A stretch of DNA of 64,000 nt from the NCBI RefSeq assembly GCF_024758505.1, contig NZ_CP077970.1, positions 7,626,001 through 7,690,000 on the forward strand, in the 5' to 3' direction. Each line of letters opens with the position of its first letter. Position 1 is the first letter of the stretch. This stretch comes from Bradyrhizobium arachidis. GTDB lineage: Bacteria > Pseudomonadota > Alphaproteobacteria > Rhizobiales > Xanthobacteraceae. Of this stretch, positions 54,037 through 64,000 are shown in pieces. The position numbers and the translations under genes are program-made. The notes beneath the pieces were generated by a model that had not been told where the DNA came from, did not search any database, and was given only the letters and a program-made list of their open reading frames with translations.

Positions 54037-55075
54037 TCAAGTACGAGCCGAGCCCTGCAACCGGTAACGATCGAGTGCAACGGCACCGATGATCACCAGG
54101 CCCTTGATCACGTATTGCCATATATCGGACACACCGACGAGAATGAGACCGTTCGACAGCACGGCAATGATCAGGGCTCCGACCAGCGTCCCCCAGATCG
54201 ACCCGATGCCGCCGACGAAGGATGTACCGCCCAGGATCACTGCTGTGATCGCGTCGAGCTCGTAGGACTGACCGAGTTGCAACCCGTTGGCCGCATAGAG
54301 ACGCGCGGCCTGCATGGCGCCGCCAAGTCCGGCAAAGAGTCCCGACACGCCATAGACGAAGATCACCACGGCCCAGACCTTGATGCCGGCCAGGCGCGCC
54401 GCACTCTCGTTGCCGCCGACAGCATAGATGTGTACGCCGAGCACGGTTCGGCGCAGCACCAGCCACGAGGCGAGGATGACCAGCAATGCGATCACCGACA
54501 GCCAGGGAATCGAGGCAACGCCGGGAATGAGTGTCAGGGAACCGTTGCCGATGAAGGCATAGGGAATGGACGGATTGAAGACGGTGGTGTCGGCACCGAG
54601 CAGACGCGCGAGACCTCGGACGGCCGTCAGCGAACCGAGCGTCACGATGAAGGGCGGCAGGCGTAGAAGCGCAATCAGCGCGCCATTGATGACACCGAAG
54701 GCGAGGCCTGTGAGGACAGCGACTGGCAACCAGAGCAACCCGAATTCGGGAAGTTTTGAGATCGTCAGCCCGGCCATCGCGGCCGCCGCGAGAATGGAGC
54801 CTACCGAGAGATCGATGCCGCCGGTGAGGATGACGAAGGTCATGCCGGCCGCCAGCACCGTGTTGACCGCGGCCTGCTGGAGCACGATGCCGAGATTCTG
54901 GCCGGTGAAGAAGCGCCCCTCGGACAGGAAATGGAAGCCGAGACACAGGATCAACAGCACCGGCAGCATGCCGAGGGCGCGGACCAGCAGCCTGACGCGC
55001 TGCCGCTTCGTCTCTTGTGCGGCCGCGACGCCGTTCGCCGTGACGGGCACGGTCTTGGCCTGCGAGATACCATCG

Positions 55076-55083
<8 letters not shown>
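54037..55083 (-). CDS. Sugar ABC transporter permease, RbsC type (importer 2)
   Basis: 348 aa, about ten helices after a 35-residue cytosolic start. RbsC marks: [52 protein letters not shown] and [20 protein letters not shown]. It overlaps the ATPase gene by 8 nt and precedes the binding-protein gene by 97 bp. Confidence 0.92.
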
Positions 55084-56599
<1,516 letters not shown>

Positions 56600-56741
56600 C
56601 GTGCCTCCCGGCGCACAACGCGTTCTCGGCCGCGTCTCGTTTGGCAGGCAGCGCGGTTCGCGCATTAAACAAAAGGCCGCGACGGAGGGCAATACCGATC
56701 GAGCCTCGCCGGATCGACCGCCATCAAATTTGAGGACTGAG

Positions 56742-58187
56742 CTAGTTCCGCGGACGGTACAGCGCGCGCCATTCGGGAAGCCGCTCGGCATAGGCGGCAA
56801 CGAGCACGCGTTCAGGTTCGAACGTCTCGACGCGTCGCGGTGGCGTGCAGACGTCTTCGACGGCCTCGCCGGTGACGGCAAGCCGCCCCAGTCGCGCCGC
56901 ACCAAATGCCGCGCCCGTCTCGCCATCGGCAAAGCGATGGATCGGGACATCAAGGACATTGGCCAGCACCGACAGCCAGAACTGCGAACGCGATCCGCCG
57001 CCGATGACATCCGCCTGCGCGATCACGATGCCGGTATCGGCGAGCACATCCCGGCAATCCGCAAGCGCGAAGGCCACGCCTTCGAGCACGGCTTGTACGA
57101 TCGCAGTTCGATCAGTGCCAAAGGACAATCCGTCGAGCATTCCGCGCGCCAGGGGATCATCGTGTGGCGTCCGCTCGCCGGACAGATATGGCAGAAAGCT
57201 CACTGGCGACGGCGCCTTCGGACCCAAGCCAAGCGGCTTCAGCAGATCTGACTCGGAGGCGCCAAACAGCCGCGCGATCCAGGCAAGGCATGACGCGGCC
57301 GAGAGAATTGCGCCGGCCTGTATCCACATTGCGGGAACAGCGTGGCAGAAAATATGCACGGCCCGATCGGGATTGGCGGCGATCGCGTCGGTCGGCACCA
57401 GCAACGCTCCCGAGGTCCCCAGCGAGATGAAAGCGGCCCCTCGCCGAATCGCACCGATGCCGACGGCACCCGCCGGATTGTCGCCGGCGCCTCCGGCGAT
57501 CACGGGACGCCGCGTCATTCCCCAGCGCTGTGCCAACACGTTTCGCAGCGTTGTCGCGGGCGCGCACCCCTCGACAAGGCGCGGCACCTGCTTGCGTGAC
57601 AGGCCGGTCGCGGACAGCCCTTCATCCGACCAGTCTCGCTGCGCGACATCTAGCCACAATGATCCCGATGCGTCCGATACGTCCTCGACCGCTTCACCGC
57701 TGAGGATCAGGCGCAGATACGCCTTCGGCAGCAGCACCAGCCTGGTCGCCGCAAAGATGTCCGGCTCGTGCTTAGCGACCCAAAGCAGTTTCGGCGCGGT
57801 GAAGCCGGGCATCGCCTTGTTGCCGGTCGTCGTGCGCAATGCGGGCCAGCGCTCTTCGAGCGCGCGACATTCGAGAGCGGATCGCCCGTCATTCCAGAGA
57901 ATGCAGGGACGCAGTGGCCGGAGGTTCACATCGAGCAGCGTCGCGCCGTGCATCTGGCCGGACAGGCCGATGCCCTCGACATCAGCCAATTCACGCGGAT
58001 GATCCGCTTTGAGTGCGTCTAGCGTTGCAAAGGCGGCATCGACCCACCCCGCAGGGTCTTGTTCGGAATAGCCTGGATGCGGCGAAGCGGTGTCAAGCGA
58101 TCGGCTTTGGGTCGCGATCACGCGCTGCGCGTCATCGACCAGAACGGTCTTCACCGCCGACGTGCCGAGATCGATGCCGAGATACAT
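56742..58187 (-). CDS. xylB: FGGY-family carbohydrate kinase, xylulokinase-like
   Basis: 481 aa. FGGY kinase with two ribonuclease-H-like lobes: [15 protein letters not shown], the substrate loop [59 protein letters not shown] and [20 protein letters not shown]. The MHGA motif and catalytic Asp (NPAGD-like in GAGDNPAG) suit xylulokinases; sister enzymes act on other ketoses. Unusual location: it begins 27 bp after the UPRT gene of the URC operon, so a pentulose arising from pyrimidine ribosyl groups or from importer 2's cargo is possible. Function otherwise by family only. Confidence 0.87.
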   Translation of the reverse strand: MYLGIDLGTSAVKTVLVDDAQRVIATQSRSLDTASPHPGYSEQDPAGWVDAAFATLDALKADHPRELADVEGIGLSGQMHGATLLDVNLRPLRPCILWNDGRSALECRALEERWPALRTTTGNKAMPGFTAPKLLWVAKHEPDIFAATRLVLLPKAYLRLILSGEAVEDVSDASGSLWLDVAQRDWSDEGLSATGLSRKQVPRLVEGCAPATTLRNVLAQRWGMTRRPVIAGGAGDNPAGAVGIGAIRRGAAFISLGTSGALLVPTDAIAANPDRAVHIFCHAVPAMWIQAGAILSAASCLAWIARLFGASESDLLKPLGLGPKAPSPVSFLPYLSGERTPHDDPLARGMLDGLSFGTDRTAIVQAVLEGVAFALADCRDVLADTGIVIAQADVIGGGSRSQFWLSVLANVLDVPIHRFADGETGAAFGAARLGRLAVTGEAVEDVCTPPRRVETFEPERVLVAAYAERLPEWRALYRPRN

Positions 58188-58214
58188 GATGCTTGCCTGC
58201 GTTCAGCAGCAATC

Positions 58215-58844
58215 TCACCTGGTTCCGTAGGCGCGGTCGCCGGCGTCGCCGAGGCCGGGGACGATGAAGCCGTTTTCGTCGAGCCCTTCGTCGACGGCCG
58301 CTGTCCAGATCGGGACGTCGGGATGCAGACCCCTGATACGTTCGAGGCCTTCGGGCGCGGCGATCAGACAGGCGAGCCGGATGTCCCTGGCGCCGCGCTC
58401 CTTCAGCCGGTCGACGGCGGCGACCGCCGTGTTGGCGGTCGCGAGCACCGGCGTCACCACGATCGCGAGCCGCTCGCCGAGATCGGACGGCGATTTGAAG
58501 AAATATTCGACCGCGGCGAAACTGTGGGGTTCGCGATAGAGCCCGATATGGGCAACGCGCGCAGTCGGGACCAGGTCCATCATGCCGTCGACGAAGGTCA
58601 CCCCGGCGCGCAGCACCGGAACGAAAGCCAGCTTCTTGCCGGCGATCTTGGCCGAGTGCATGCGCGCCAGCGGCGTCTCGACGACGACGTCGGTCAGCGG
58701 AAGGTCGCGCGTGACCTCGTAGCACACCAGCATCCCGATCTCCTTGAGCAACTCGCGGAAGGATTTCGTCGAGATGGACTTGTCGCGCAGCAGCGTCAGC
58801 TTGTGCTGGACCAGCGGATGATCGACGATCGTGACGCCTTCCAT
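58215..58844 (-). CDS. upp: Uracil phosphoribosyltransferase, URC-linked, with altered PRPP loop
   Basis: 209 aa. Family signatures: [89 protein letters not shown], and the uracil-binding end [21 protein letters not shown] makes UMP from uracil and PRPP. The PRPP loop is abnormal: usual VDPMLATGGS is here [11 protein letters not shown], so the Asp that binds the ribose hydroxyls is Thr and both glycines are replaced. It is third in the urc1-urc4-upp operon, 52 bp after urc4, as URC6 in the yeast pathway. It may not work as a normal UPRT. Confidence 0.85.
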   Translation of the reverse strand: MEGVTIVDHPLVQHKLTLLRDKSISTKSFRELLKEIGMLVCYEVTRDLPLTDVVVETPLARMHSAKIAGKKLAFVPVLRAGVTFVDGMMDLVPTARVAHIGLYREPHSFAAVEYFFKSPSDLGERLAIVVTPVLATANTAVAAVDRLKERGARDIRLACLIAAPEGLERIRGLHPDVPIWTAAVDEGLDENGFIVPGLGDAGDRAYGTR

Positions 58845-58896
58845 GACGTGATGCTCCCAAGATCTAGATGATGCGCGATGCCTTGCCGATCATGCG

Positions 58897-60141
58897 CTAA
58901 AACACGGTGCCGTCGCTGATGATCTTGAGCGGCGGTGCGCCATCGCTGCGCCGCTCGAACGCGGCGGCGCGCCCTGCCGCCCAGGTGCCGCCTTCCAGAA
59001 TGCTGGCTAACGGCAACTCGCGGGAATTGCGGCCAAGCTTCGTGCGGATGCGTTCGGCGATGCGATCCAGCAAGGCAACCGTCAGCGCGCGCCACTCCAC
59101 GACGAGGAGAGAATCGACGCTGTGCGAACGCTCCGCGTCCGCAGCGTCGCGCAAGCGCAGCACGCCGAGATCGACGAACAGGCCGCCATTGCGGTATTCA
59201 GCGAGGCCAGTCAAGCCGTCGATATCGGTCACATCGAAGCCCGCGCGCTGCAAGGGCTCGATCAGGGAATAGCTCAGCCATTGCGACAGCTTATGCAGGG
59301 GCACGAGGCCCGCGGTCGCATCACCGGCCGTGATCGCCGGATGGCGCCAGCAATCACCGAGCGGAACGCCCGCGAGCGCAAGCCGCGACGGCCAGATCGG
59401 TCCGAGCTCGCCCAGCACCTCGGCCAGGATGACGGGCGCTGCAATCGCGCCGCCAACGGCCTTCGCAACGAGACGGTCGAACAATCCTCCCGGACGCGGG
59501 CGGTCGTTGGTAGCGAAGACCTGCGGCTGGTCCAGTACCAGCCTGCCCAATCGTCGCAGCAAATCTGCGCGGCCATCGAGGCCAAGCAGCGGATTCTCGT
59601 CGGAAACCTGGAAGCCAAGGCTCAACCGATCCAGTTGCAGCTGCGCGATCACGTCGGCGTCGACGCGGTAAGGATCGCGCGCATCGTGAGAAAAGACGCC
59701 GCTCGCGAACATGTCCAGGCTCGCGAGCGCAAGTCCTTCGGAACGGCCGACGAACTGCCTGGAAACGGCGTCGCCGTACTGCCAGACAGCCCCGGCGCCT
59801 GCATCCAGCAATACGCTGACGATGGCAAGGTCGAACTCGGCGCGGGCTTGCGCCGCGCGATCCGGCCATGCGACAGCATCGGCAATCGAGGCCCAGCGAT
59901 CGACGCCGTCACGAACGAAATGTCGCCAGCGGGCATGAAAGGGAACGTTCAGCGCCGGATAGGATCGGCGTGTGATCGCGAGCACGGCGTCGGCCACAGC
60001 ATCCATGCGATCGAGATGCACCGTGAAGTGATTGAGGCCGTCACGCAGACCGATCGCGAGCATCTGTTCGGCGCGCGCACGTACCGCTGCTGCCGTGAGC
60101 AGCGAACGGGCCTCTCGTTCTGTGGCCGCGACCGGCATCAC
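58897..60141 (-). CDS. urc4: URC4/urg3-family protein (DUF1688), uracil catabolism
   Basis: 414 aa. DUF1688 proteins (URC4 in Lachancea, urg3 in fission yeast) are needed to grow on uracil as nitrogen source by the URC pathway; the reaction is not fixed. Recognised by FHARWRHFVRDGVDRW, LLDAGAGAVWQY (with the preceding Asp), SEGLALASLDMFASGVFS, PLHKLSQWLSYSLIEPLQRA, DIDGLTGLAEYRNGGLFVDL, and LVVEWRALTVALLDRIAERI. Length matches the family. Separated by only 4 bp from urc1 and by 52 bp from upp, so coexpressed. Cytosolic, no known cofactor motif. Confidence 0.88.
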   Translation of the reverse strand: MMPVAATEREARSLLTAAAVRARAEQMLAIGLRDGLNHFTVHLDRMDAVADAVLAITRRSYPALNVPFHARWRHFVRDGVDRWASIADAVAWPDRAAQARAEFDLAIVSVLLDAGAGAVWQYGDAVSRQFVGRSEGLALASLDMFASGVFSHDARDPYRVDADVIAQLQLDRLSLGFQVSDENPLLGLDGRADLLRRLGRLVLDQPQVFATNDRPRPGGLFDRLVAKAVGGAIAAPVILAEVLGELGPIWPSRLALAGVPLGDCWRHPAITAGDATAGLVPLHKLSQWLSYSLIEPLQRAGFDVTDIDGLTGLAEYRNGGLFVDLGVLRLRDAADAERSHSVDSLLVVEWRALTVALLDRIAERIRTKLGRNSRELPLASILEGGTWAAGRAAAFERRSDGAPPLKIISDGTVF

Positions 60142-60145
60142 GGGA

Positions 60146-61402
60146 TCAATATTTCTCCAGCGAGCGTCCGACCGTGTCGGTCAAATCCTTCGCCGCCGGA
60201 ATCTCCTCGGAGTAATATCCGGCCGCTTTCTTGGCGGCGATTTCGACATGCGCGTCGGCCGGAATCAGCTCCAGCGGGATCGGCACGCGCTCGACGATAT
60301 CGATGCCCTGCGCGGTGAGCGCGTCGTACTTCATGTCGCTCATCGACAGGAAGCGATCAATCCGCTTTAGCCCGAGCCAGTGGATCGTATCCGGCATCAA
60401 TTGCTGGAAGCGCGCATCCTGGACGCCGGCTACGCATTCGGTGCGTTCGAAATAGGCAGCGGCCGCGTCACCGTCCTCCTGGCGCTTGCGGGCGTTGTAG
60501 ACGAGGAACTTTGTGACTTCGCCGAGCGCCCGCCCTTCCTTGCGATTGTAGACGACGATTCCCAACCCGCCCGCCTGCGCGCCGCGCGCGCATTCCTCGA
60601 TGCCGTGGATGAGATAGGGACGGCAGGTGCAGATGTCGGAGCCGAACACGTCGGAGCCATTGCATTCGTCGTGTACGCGGCAAGTGATCTTGGTGCGATG
60701 GTCCGGCAGCTTGGTGACGTCGCCGAACATGTAGACCGTGGTGCCGCCGATCGGCGGCAGAAACACTTTCATGTCCGGCCGCGTCACGAGTTCGGGGAAC
60801 ATGCCCGCGGTCTGCTCGAACAGCGTGCGCCGCAGGCTGCTCTCGCTGGTGCCGAAGCGCGTGGCGATGCCGGGCAGATACCACACCGGGTCGATGGCGA
60901 TCTTCACCACCGACACACTGCCATTGGCATGCACGACCTCACCATCGGGCTTCAGCCGCTTCGCAGCGATCGCGTCGCGGATCTCGGGCAAATCGAGCCG
61001 TGCGCGCGTCACGGCGATGCTCGGCCTGATGTCCGCGCCCTCGGCGATCTCCTGCCGGAAATTCTCGGCGACCAGATGCCCCCACGGATCGAGCGCGACG
61101 ATCTTGTCCGGATCGGTCCATTGCGGGAACGGCCCGATAGTCGCGGCGGGAAACGTGTTGGTGAGGTCGGGACGCCTGATGGGATCGAGCGCGCCGGCAG
61201 AGACCGCGAGCGCACGATAGACGGCATAGGAACCGCCATGGCTGCCGATGACGTTACGGTCCTGAGCTCGCGACACCGTGCCGACGATCGGCCCGCGTGC
61301 GCGCGCATCCGCGGCGCCCCAGTGGATCGGGAAAGCCGCCTTTCCGCCCGGCTCCGGATGGGAGGTGAGACGGATATGGTCGGTACGGTTCGAGCGGCTC
61401 AT
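60146..61402 (-). CDS. urc1: URC1/urg1-family GTP cyclohydrolase II-like protein, uracil catabolism
   Basis: 418 aa. C-terminal two thirds match RibA-type GTP cyclohydrolase II: zinc site CRVHDECNGSDVFGSDICTC (Cys-x(n)-Cys-x-Cys in place of RibA CLTGD..RCDC), YNRKEGRALGEVTKFLVYNA, HWLGLKRIDRFLSMSDMKYD and RVPIPLELIPADAHVEIAAK. The N-terminal 130 residues are specific to the URC1 group. URC1 is thought to open the pyrimidine ring of a uracil nucleoside or nucleotide, not to make riboflavin; no rib gene is nearby. RBS AGGAG (61410-61414) is 7 nt before the ATG. A terminator-like hairpin sits just upstream. Confidence 0.88.
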   Translation of the reverse strand: MSRSNRTDHIRLTSHPEPGGKAAFPIHWGAADARARGPIVGTVSRAQDRNVIGSHGGSYAVYRALAVSAGALDPIRRPDLTNTFPAATIGPFPQWTDPDKIVALDPWGHLVAENFRQEIAEGADIRPSIAVTRARLDLPEIRDAIAAKRLKPDGEVVHANGSVSVVKIAIDPVWYLPGIATRFGTSESSLRRTLFEQTAGMFPELVTRPDMKVFLPPIGGTTVYMFGDVTKLPDHRTKITCRVHDECNGSDVFGSDICTCRPYLIHGIEECARGAQAGGLGIVVYNRKEGRALGEVTKFLVYNARKRQEDGDAAAAYFERTECVAGVQDARFQQLMPDTIHWLGLKRIDRFLSMSDMKYDALTAQGIDIVERVPIPLELIPADAHVEIAAKKAAGYYSEEIPAAKDLTDTVGRSLEKY

Positions 61403-61412
61403 GACCGGGCTC

Positions 61413-61481
61413 CTAAAAAGCCAACGGCCCGCCTGTCGGACGGGCCTGGCTCCGTGACGTCGCTGTTCTCGTGGCGCTCAT
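61413..61481 (-). CDS. Possible 22-residue leader peptide in the urc1 5' region
   Basis: ATG at 61481 opens a frame of 22 codons (MSATRTATSRSQARPTGGPL, AF, stop) that runs through the hairpin and ends with TAG at 61413-61415, overlapping the AGGAG ribosome-binding site of urc1. No ribosome-binding site of its own is visible, so a leaderless start or translational coupling would be needed. No run of one regulatory codon occurs. Speculative. Confidence 0.25.
   Translation of the reverse strand: MSATRTATSRSQARPTGGPLAF
61415..61451 (-). terminator. Intrinsic terminator/attenuator hairpin in the urc1 leader
   Basis: On the minus strand: AGCC-A-GGCCCG, 9-nt loop, CGGGCC-GTT-GGCT, then TTTTT (61415-61419). 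The 6-bp GC core plus the outer 4-bp stem and T5 make a good rho-independent terminator. The tract ends 12 nt before the urc1 ATG, and the ribosome-binding site is right after. Either it ends transcripts from the alpha/beta hydrolase gene 130 bp upstream, or it attenuates the URC operon; the AT-rich stretch 61500-61550 upstream of it is a likely promoter region for the latter. Confidence 0.65.
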
Positions 61482-61507
61482 ATTAGTATGCGCGGGGAAC
61501 TACGACG

Positions 61508-61520
61508 ATTGATGATCAAT
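61508..61520. promoter_or_regulatory. Palindrome in the urc1 upstream region
   Basis: ATTGATGATCAAT: perfect 6-bp arms with one central base, in an AT-rich stretch between the hydrolase gene and urc1, 106 bp before the urc1 ATG. Candidate operator for a regulator of the URC operon. No regulator gene is adjacent. Confidence 0.45.
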
Positions 61521-61581
61521 ATAGGGATGATTTGTTATTAATTTCAATAGCGTGGGGCCCCCCCGGAACCGCCTCCAGCCG

Positions 61582-62445
61582 CTAGGACACGCCGAGGAAG
61601 ACGCGGATCGCGCCCAATACCTCCTCGGGCTTGTCGTGGTGAAGCCAATGTCCTGCGTCAAAAATCGTCTCGATGCGGGCCTGCTTGAAATGGTCGGCAA
61701 GCCCAGCCGCGCGGGCACCGCCGAGGAAGCTTTCGGAGGCGTTCACCAGCAGCGTCGGGCAGGCGATGCGCGACCAGAGCGCGACATGATCGTCCGACCA
61801 CAGCCGATGCGGCGCCGACGCGCGCTGGTAGGGATCGAACTTCCAGCTAAGGGTGCCGTCGGCGTTCTGCCGCGTACCGTGGGTCGCAAGATGGAGCGCC
61901 AGCTCGCGCGACAAACGCTTGTTGTGGGCCTGCATCCGCGCCGCCGCGTCCTCGATCGCCGGATAGCGATGCGGCGTGCGATCGTGCAACCGGTCGAGCT
62001 GATCGACCCATTTGGCGATGCGCTCATGTGCCGGCGGCGGGCTCTTTCCACCCGGCAACACGGTGACACCGTCCAGTACGACCAGGGCCGACACCTTGTC
62101 CGGGAATGATCCCGAATAGATCAGGCTCACCATGCCGCCCATCGAGTGACCGACGAGAGTCACCCGCGGCACCGCAAGCGTCTGCACCAGCCGGGTCAGA
62201 TCGTAGACATATTCAGTCAGCGCGTAGCTGCCGCCTTTGGTCCAGTCGGAATCGCCATGGCCGCGAAGGTCGGGCGCCAGCACGTGAAAATGCGGGCGCA
62301 GCGCGCGGGCCAGGACATCCCAGCTCCGGCAATGATCGCGGCCGCCATGAACCAGGATCAGCGGCGGCGCCGTCTCGTTACCCCAATCGGCATAATGCAG
62401 CCGCAGGCCCTGGGACTCGTAGGTGCGGCTTTCGGGAATTGCCAT
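61582..62445 (-). CDS. Alpha/beta hydrolase
   Basis: 287 aa from the ATG at 62445 (an ATG 12 bp upstream is possible). Fold marks: LILVHGGRDHCRSWDVLARA (oxyanion), VLAPDLRGHGDSD, the nucleophile elbow VGHSMGGMVS (Ser), an acid in the LLVNASESF region, and FDAGHWLHHDKPEEV (His). Like epoxide hydrolase or ester hydrolase groups; substrate unknown. It is upstream of the URC operon on the same strand, 180 bp away. Confidence 0.87.
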   Translation of the reverse strand: MAIPESRTYESQGLRLHYADWGNETAPPLILVHGGRDHCRSWDVLARALRPHFHVLAPDLRGHGDSDWTKGGSYALTEYVYDLTRLVQTLAVPRVTLVGHSMGGMVSLIYSGSFPDKVSALVVLDGVTVLPGGKSPPPAHERIAKWVDQLDRLHDRTPHRYPAIEDAAARMQAHNKRLSRELALHLATHGTRQNADGTLSWKFDPYQRASAPHRLWSDDHVALWSRIACPTLLVNASESFLGGARAAGLADHFKQARIETIFDAGHWLHHDKPEEVLGAIRVFLGVS

Positions 62446-62681
62446 GGCGGCCTGCATTCCTCTGTCTGGATGGCCCTTCGGTCAGTAGCGGCAGGCCGGC
62501 CCCGCCGCAAGGCGAGACCGGAACGAGCCCCTCGGGACAAAGTGTCGAAACAACCCCATGCAAAGTAGAGGGCCCGTCGCCCCTGATTTCCGGGGTGACG
62601 CCTGCTACGACGTTGAGGCGTCGGACAAATCGGCGGCACAGGCGCAGCACCGCCCGGCCGAGGCGACGGCACGGCCAGAGA

Positions 62682-64000
62682 TCATGGATAGATCTTGCCG
62701 GGGTTCATGATGCCGTTCGGATCGAGCGCGTTCTTCACCGCCTTCATCAGGGCGACGCCCTCGCCGTGCTCGGTTTCCATGTGCACGATCTTGTGCAGGC
62801 CGACGCCATGCTCGCCCGAGCAAGTCCCGCCCATGGCGATGGCGCGGCGCGCGGTGCGGAAGGCAAGCGCCTCGGCGCGCGCGGCTTCCAAGGGATCATC
62901 GGCATCGTAGAGAATGCCGAGATGGAAATTGCCGTCGCCGACATGGCCGACGATCGGCGCCAACAGACCCGATGCGATGATGTCGGCCTTGGTCTCCAGC
63001 AGGCAGGCCGGCAAGGCCGAGATCGGCACGCAGGCGTCGGTGCCCATGTTGCTCTTGCCGGGCGCAAGCGCCCTCACCGCCTGGTATCCATTGTGACGCG
63101 CCTTCCAGAGGCGATTGCGGTCCTCTGGACGCTCGGCGAACTGGAACGCGCCGCCGCCATTGTCCTCCGCGATCACCTGCATCGTCTCGACATCCTCGCG
63201 CACGCTGGTCGGCGTGCCCTGGAATTCGAGGAACAGTGTTGGCGTCTCCGCATAGTCGAGCTTTGAGTAGTTGATCGCGGCGCGCATCTGCACCTCGTCG
63301 AACAGTTCGACGCGCGCCAGCTTCAGATTGGATTGCAGCGCCGTGACGACGGCAGCCACAGCCCCTTCGAGCGTATCGAACTGGCAGACGGCGGCGATCA
63401 CCGCCTCCGGCAGCCCGTAGAGCCTGAGCTGAATCTCCGTGATGACGCCGAGCGTGCCTTCGCTGCCGACATAGATGTGGGTGAGATCGAGGCCAGCCGA
63501 GGATTTTCGCGCCCGGCTGCCGGTGCGCACGATGCGGCCATCGGGCGTGACCACGGTGAGGCCGAGCACGTTCTCGCGCATCGTGCCGTAACGCACCGCG
63601 TTGGTGCCGGAGGCGCGGGTCGAGGCCATACCGCCGATCGAGGCGTTGGCGCCGGGATCAACTGGAAAAAACAGGCCGGTGTCGCGGATATGCGCGTTGA
63701 GCGCCTCGCGCGTCACGCCGGCCTGGACGCGACAATCGAGCGAGTCCGGCGAGACTTCCAAAATCTTGTCGAAGCGGCTCGTGTCGAGCGACACGCCGCC
63801 GGCGAGCGCGGCAAGCTGTCCCTCCAGCGACGATCCCGCGCCGAACGGCGTCACCGGCACGCGATTGACGTTGCAGAGCGAAAGGACGAAGGCGACTTCT
63901 TCGTTGGTCTCGGGATACACGACGATGTCGGGCACGCCGATCGCGGGCAGCCCCTCGCCATGGCTGTGCTGCTCGAGCACAGCGCGCGAGACCACAACAC
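62682..64000 (-). CDS. FAD-binding 2-hydroxyacid dehydrogenase (GlcD / D-lactate dehydrogenase type), truncated
   Basis: 439 codons visible; the frame is open to the window edge and family members have another 30 or so residues, so the start is outside. PCMH-type FAD domain: PFGAGSSLEGQLAALAGGVS, DPGANASIGGMASTRASGTN, VRYGTMRENVLGLTVVTPDG, DLTHIYVGSEGTLGVITEIQ. C-terminal FAD-oxidase domain: GHVGDGNFHLGI, GTCSGEHGVGLHK and ALDPNGIMNPGKI. It oxidises D-lactate, glycolate or a similar acid, passing electrons to the respiratory chain or a cytochrome. 236 bp upstream of the hydrolase gene on the same strand. Confidence 0.9.
   Translation of the reverse strand, partial: VVVSRAVLEQHSHGEGLPAIGVPDIVVYPETNEEVAFVLSLCNVNRVPVTPFGAGSSLEGQLAALAGGVSLDTSRFDKILEVSPDSLDCRVQAGVTREALNAHIRDTGLFFPVDPGANASIGGMASTRASGTNAVRYGTMRENVLGLTVVTPDGRIVRTGSRARKSSAGLDLTHIYVGSEGTLGVITEIQLRLYGLPEAVIAAVCQFDTLEGAVAAVVTALQSNLKLARVELFDEVQMRAAINYSKLDYAETPTLFLEFQGTPTSVREDVETMQVIAEDNGGGAFQFAERPEDRNRLWKARHNGYQAVRALAPGKSNMGTDACVPISALPACLLETKADIIASGLLAPIVGHVGDGNFHLGILYDADDPLEAARAEALAFRTARRAIAMGGTCSGEHGVGLHKIVHMETEHGEGVALMKAVKNALDPNGIMNPGKIYP

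Noticed and set aside
60146..61402. Riboflavin-synthesis GTP cyclohydrolase (ribA)
   Set aside because: A long N-terminal extension, a changed zinc loop and the DUF1688/UPRT neighbours fit URC1; no rib genes are near.

Overview
The window reads as chromosome of a GC-rich alphaproteobacterium, most probably Bradyrhizobium or a close relative. Three things support this: strong GC bias with long spurious antisense frames, Rhizobiales-type intergenic palindromes (26781-26900, 28157-28209, 31276-31363), and many small secreted proteins of a style common in that genus. I found no rRNA, tRNA, CRISPR array, transposase, phage gene or replication origin. No gene-free stretch exceeds 300 bp; the longest is 12387-12681 (295 bp, nothing recognisable).

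Region 1 (1-17.5 kb) is a cell-surface polysaccharide neighbourhood. It has a Wza-like outer-membrane export lipoprotein, an O-antigen-ligase-like polytopic protein, two tandem LapG-like periplasmic cysteine peptidases, a PPP-like phosphoesterase, galE, and dTDP-L-rhamnose genes (rfbB divergent from rfbC-rfbD; rfbA is not here). Between them (7.2-11.6 kb) lies a run of small exported proteins of unknown function. Region 2 (17-21.2 kb) holds a redox-type CSS-EAL c-di-GMP phosphodiesterase, a CHRD protein, a GrlR-like protein and small hypotheticals. Region 3 (21.3-26.8 kb) is an ester-utilisation unit: MHS-type MFS importer, cytoplasmic esterase and exported esterase, divergent from a TetR regulator with a palindrome between them.

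Region 4 (26.9-34.8 kb) is a hexonate/hexuronate unit: GntR regulator, TRAP transporter (P, Q, M), an IdnD-like dehydrogenase and UxuA, divergent from UxuB, with one perfect UxuR-like operator. The enzymes fit L-gulonate to D-fructuronate to D-mannonate to KDG. Region 5 (34.9-40 kb) has an NTF2-like protein, an isochorismatase-like hydrolase, an EamA exporter divergent from a MocR regulator with a tripartite operator, and an AI-2E-family membrane protein. Region 6 (39.8-48.3 kb) is a thu-like carbohydrate operon (binding protein, two permeases, Gfo/Idh/MocA dehydrogenase, ThuA protein, LacI regulator; no ATPase gene), divergent from a frameshifted SDR gene and a GH3 glycosidase.

Region 7 (48.3-56.6 kb) contains two RbsABC-type importers and an SDR. 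Region 8 (56.7-61.4 kb) is the most interesting part: urc1 (GTP-cyclohydrolase-II-like), urc4 (DUF1688) and a UPRT gene form the core of the URC uracil-catabolism pathway, followed by an FGGY sugar kinase gene. The urc1 leader carries an intrinsic-terminator hairpin that ends just before the ribosome-binding site, which suggests attenuation. The UPRT has a highly altered PRPP loop. An alpha/beta hydrolase and a truncated GlcD/D-lactate-dehydrogenase-type flavoprotein close the window.
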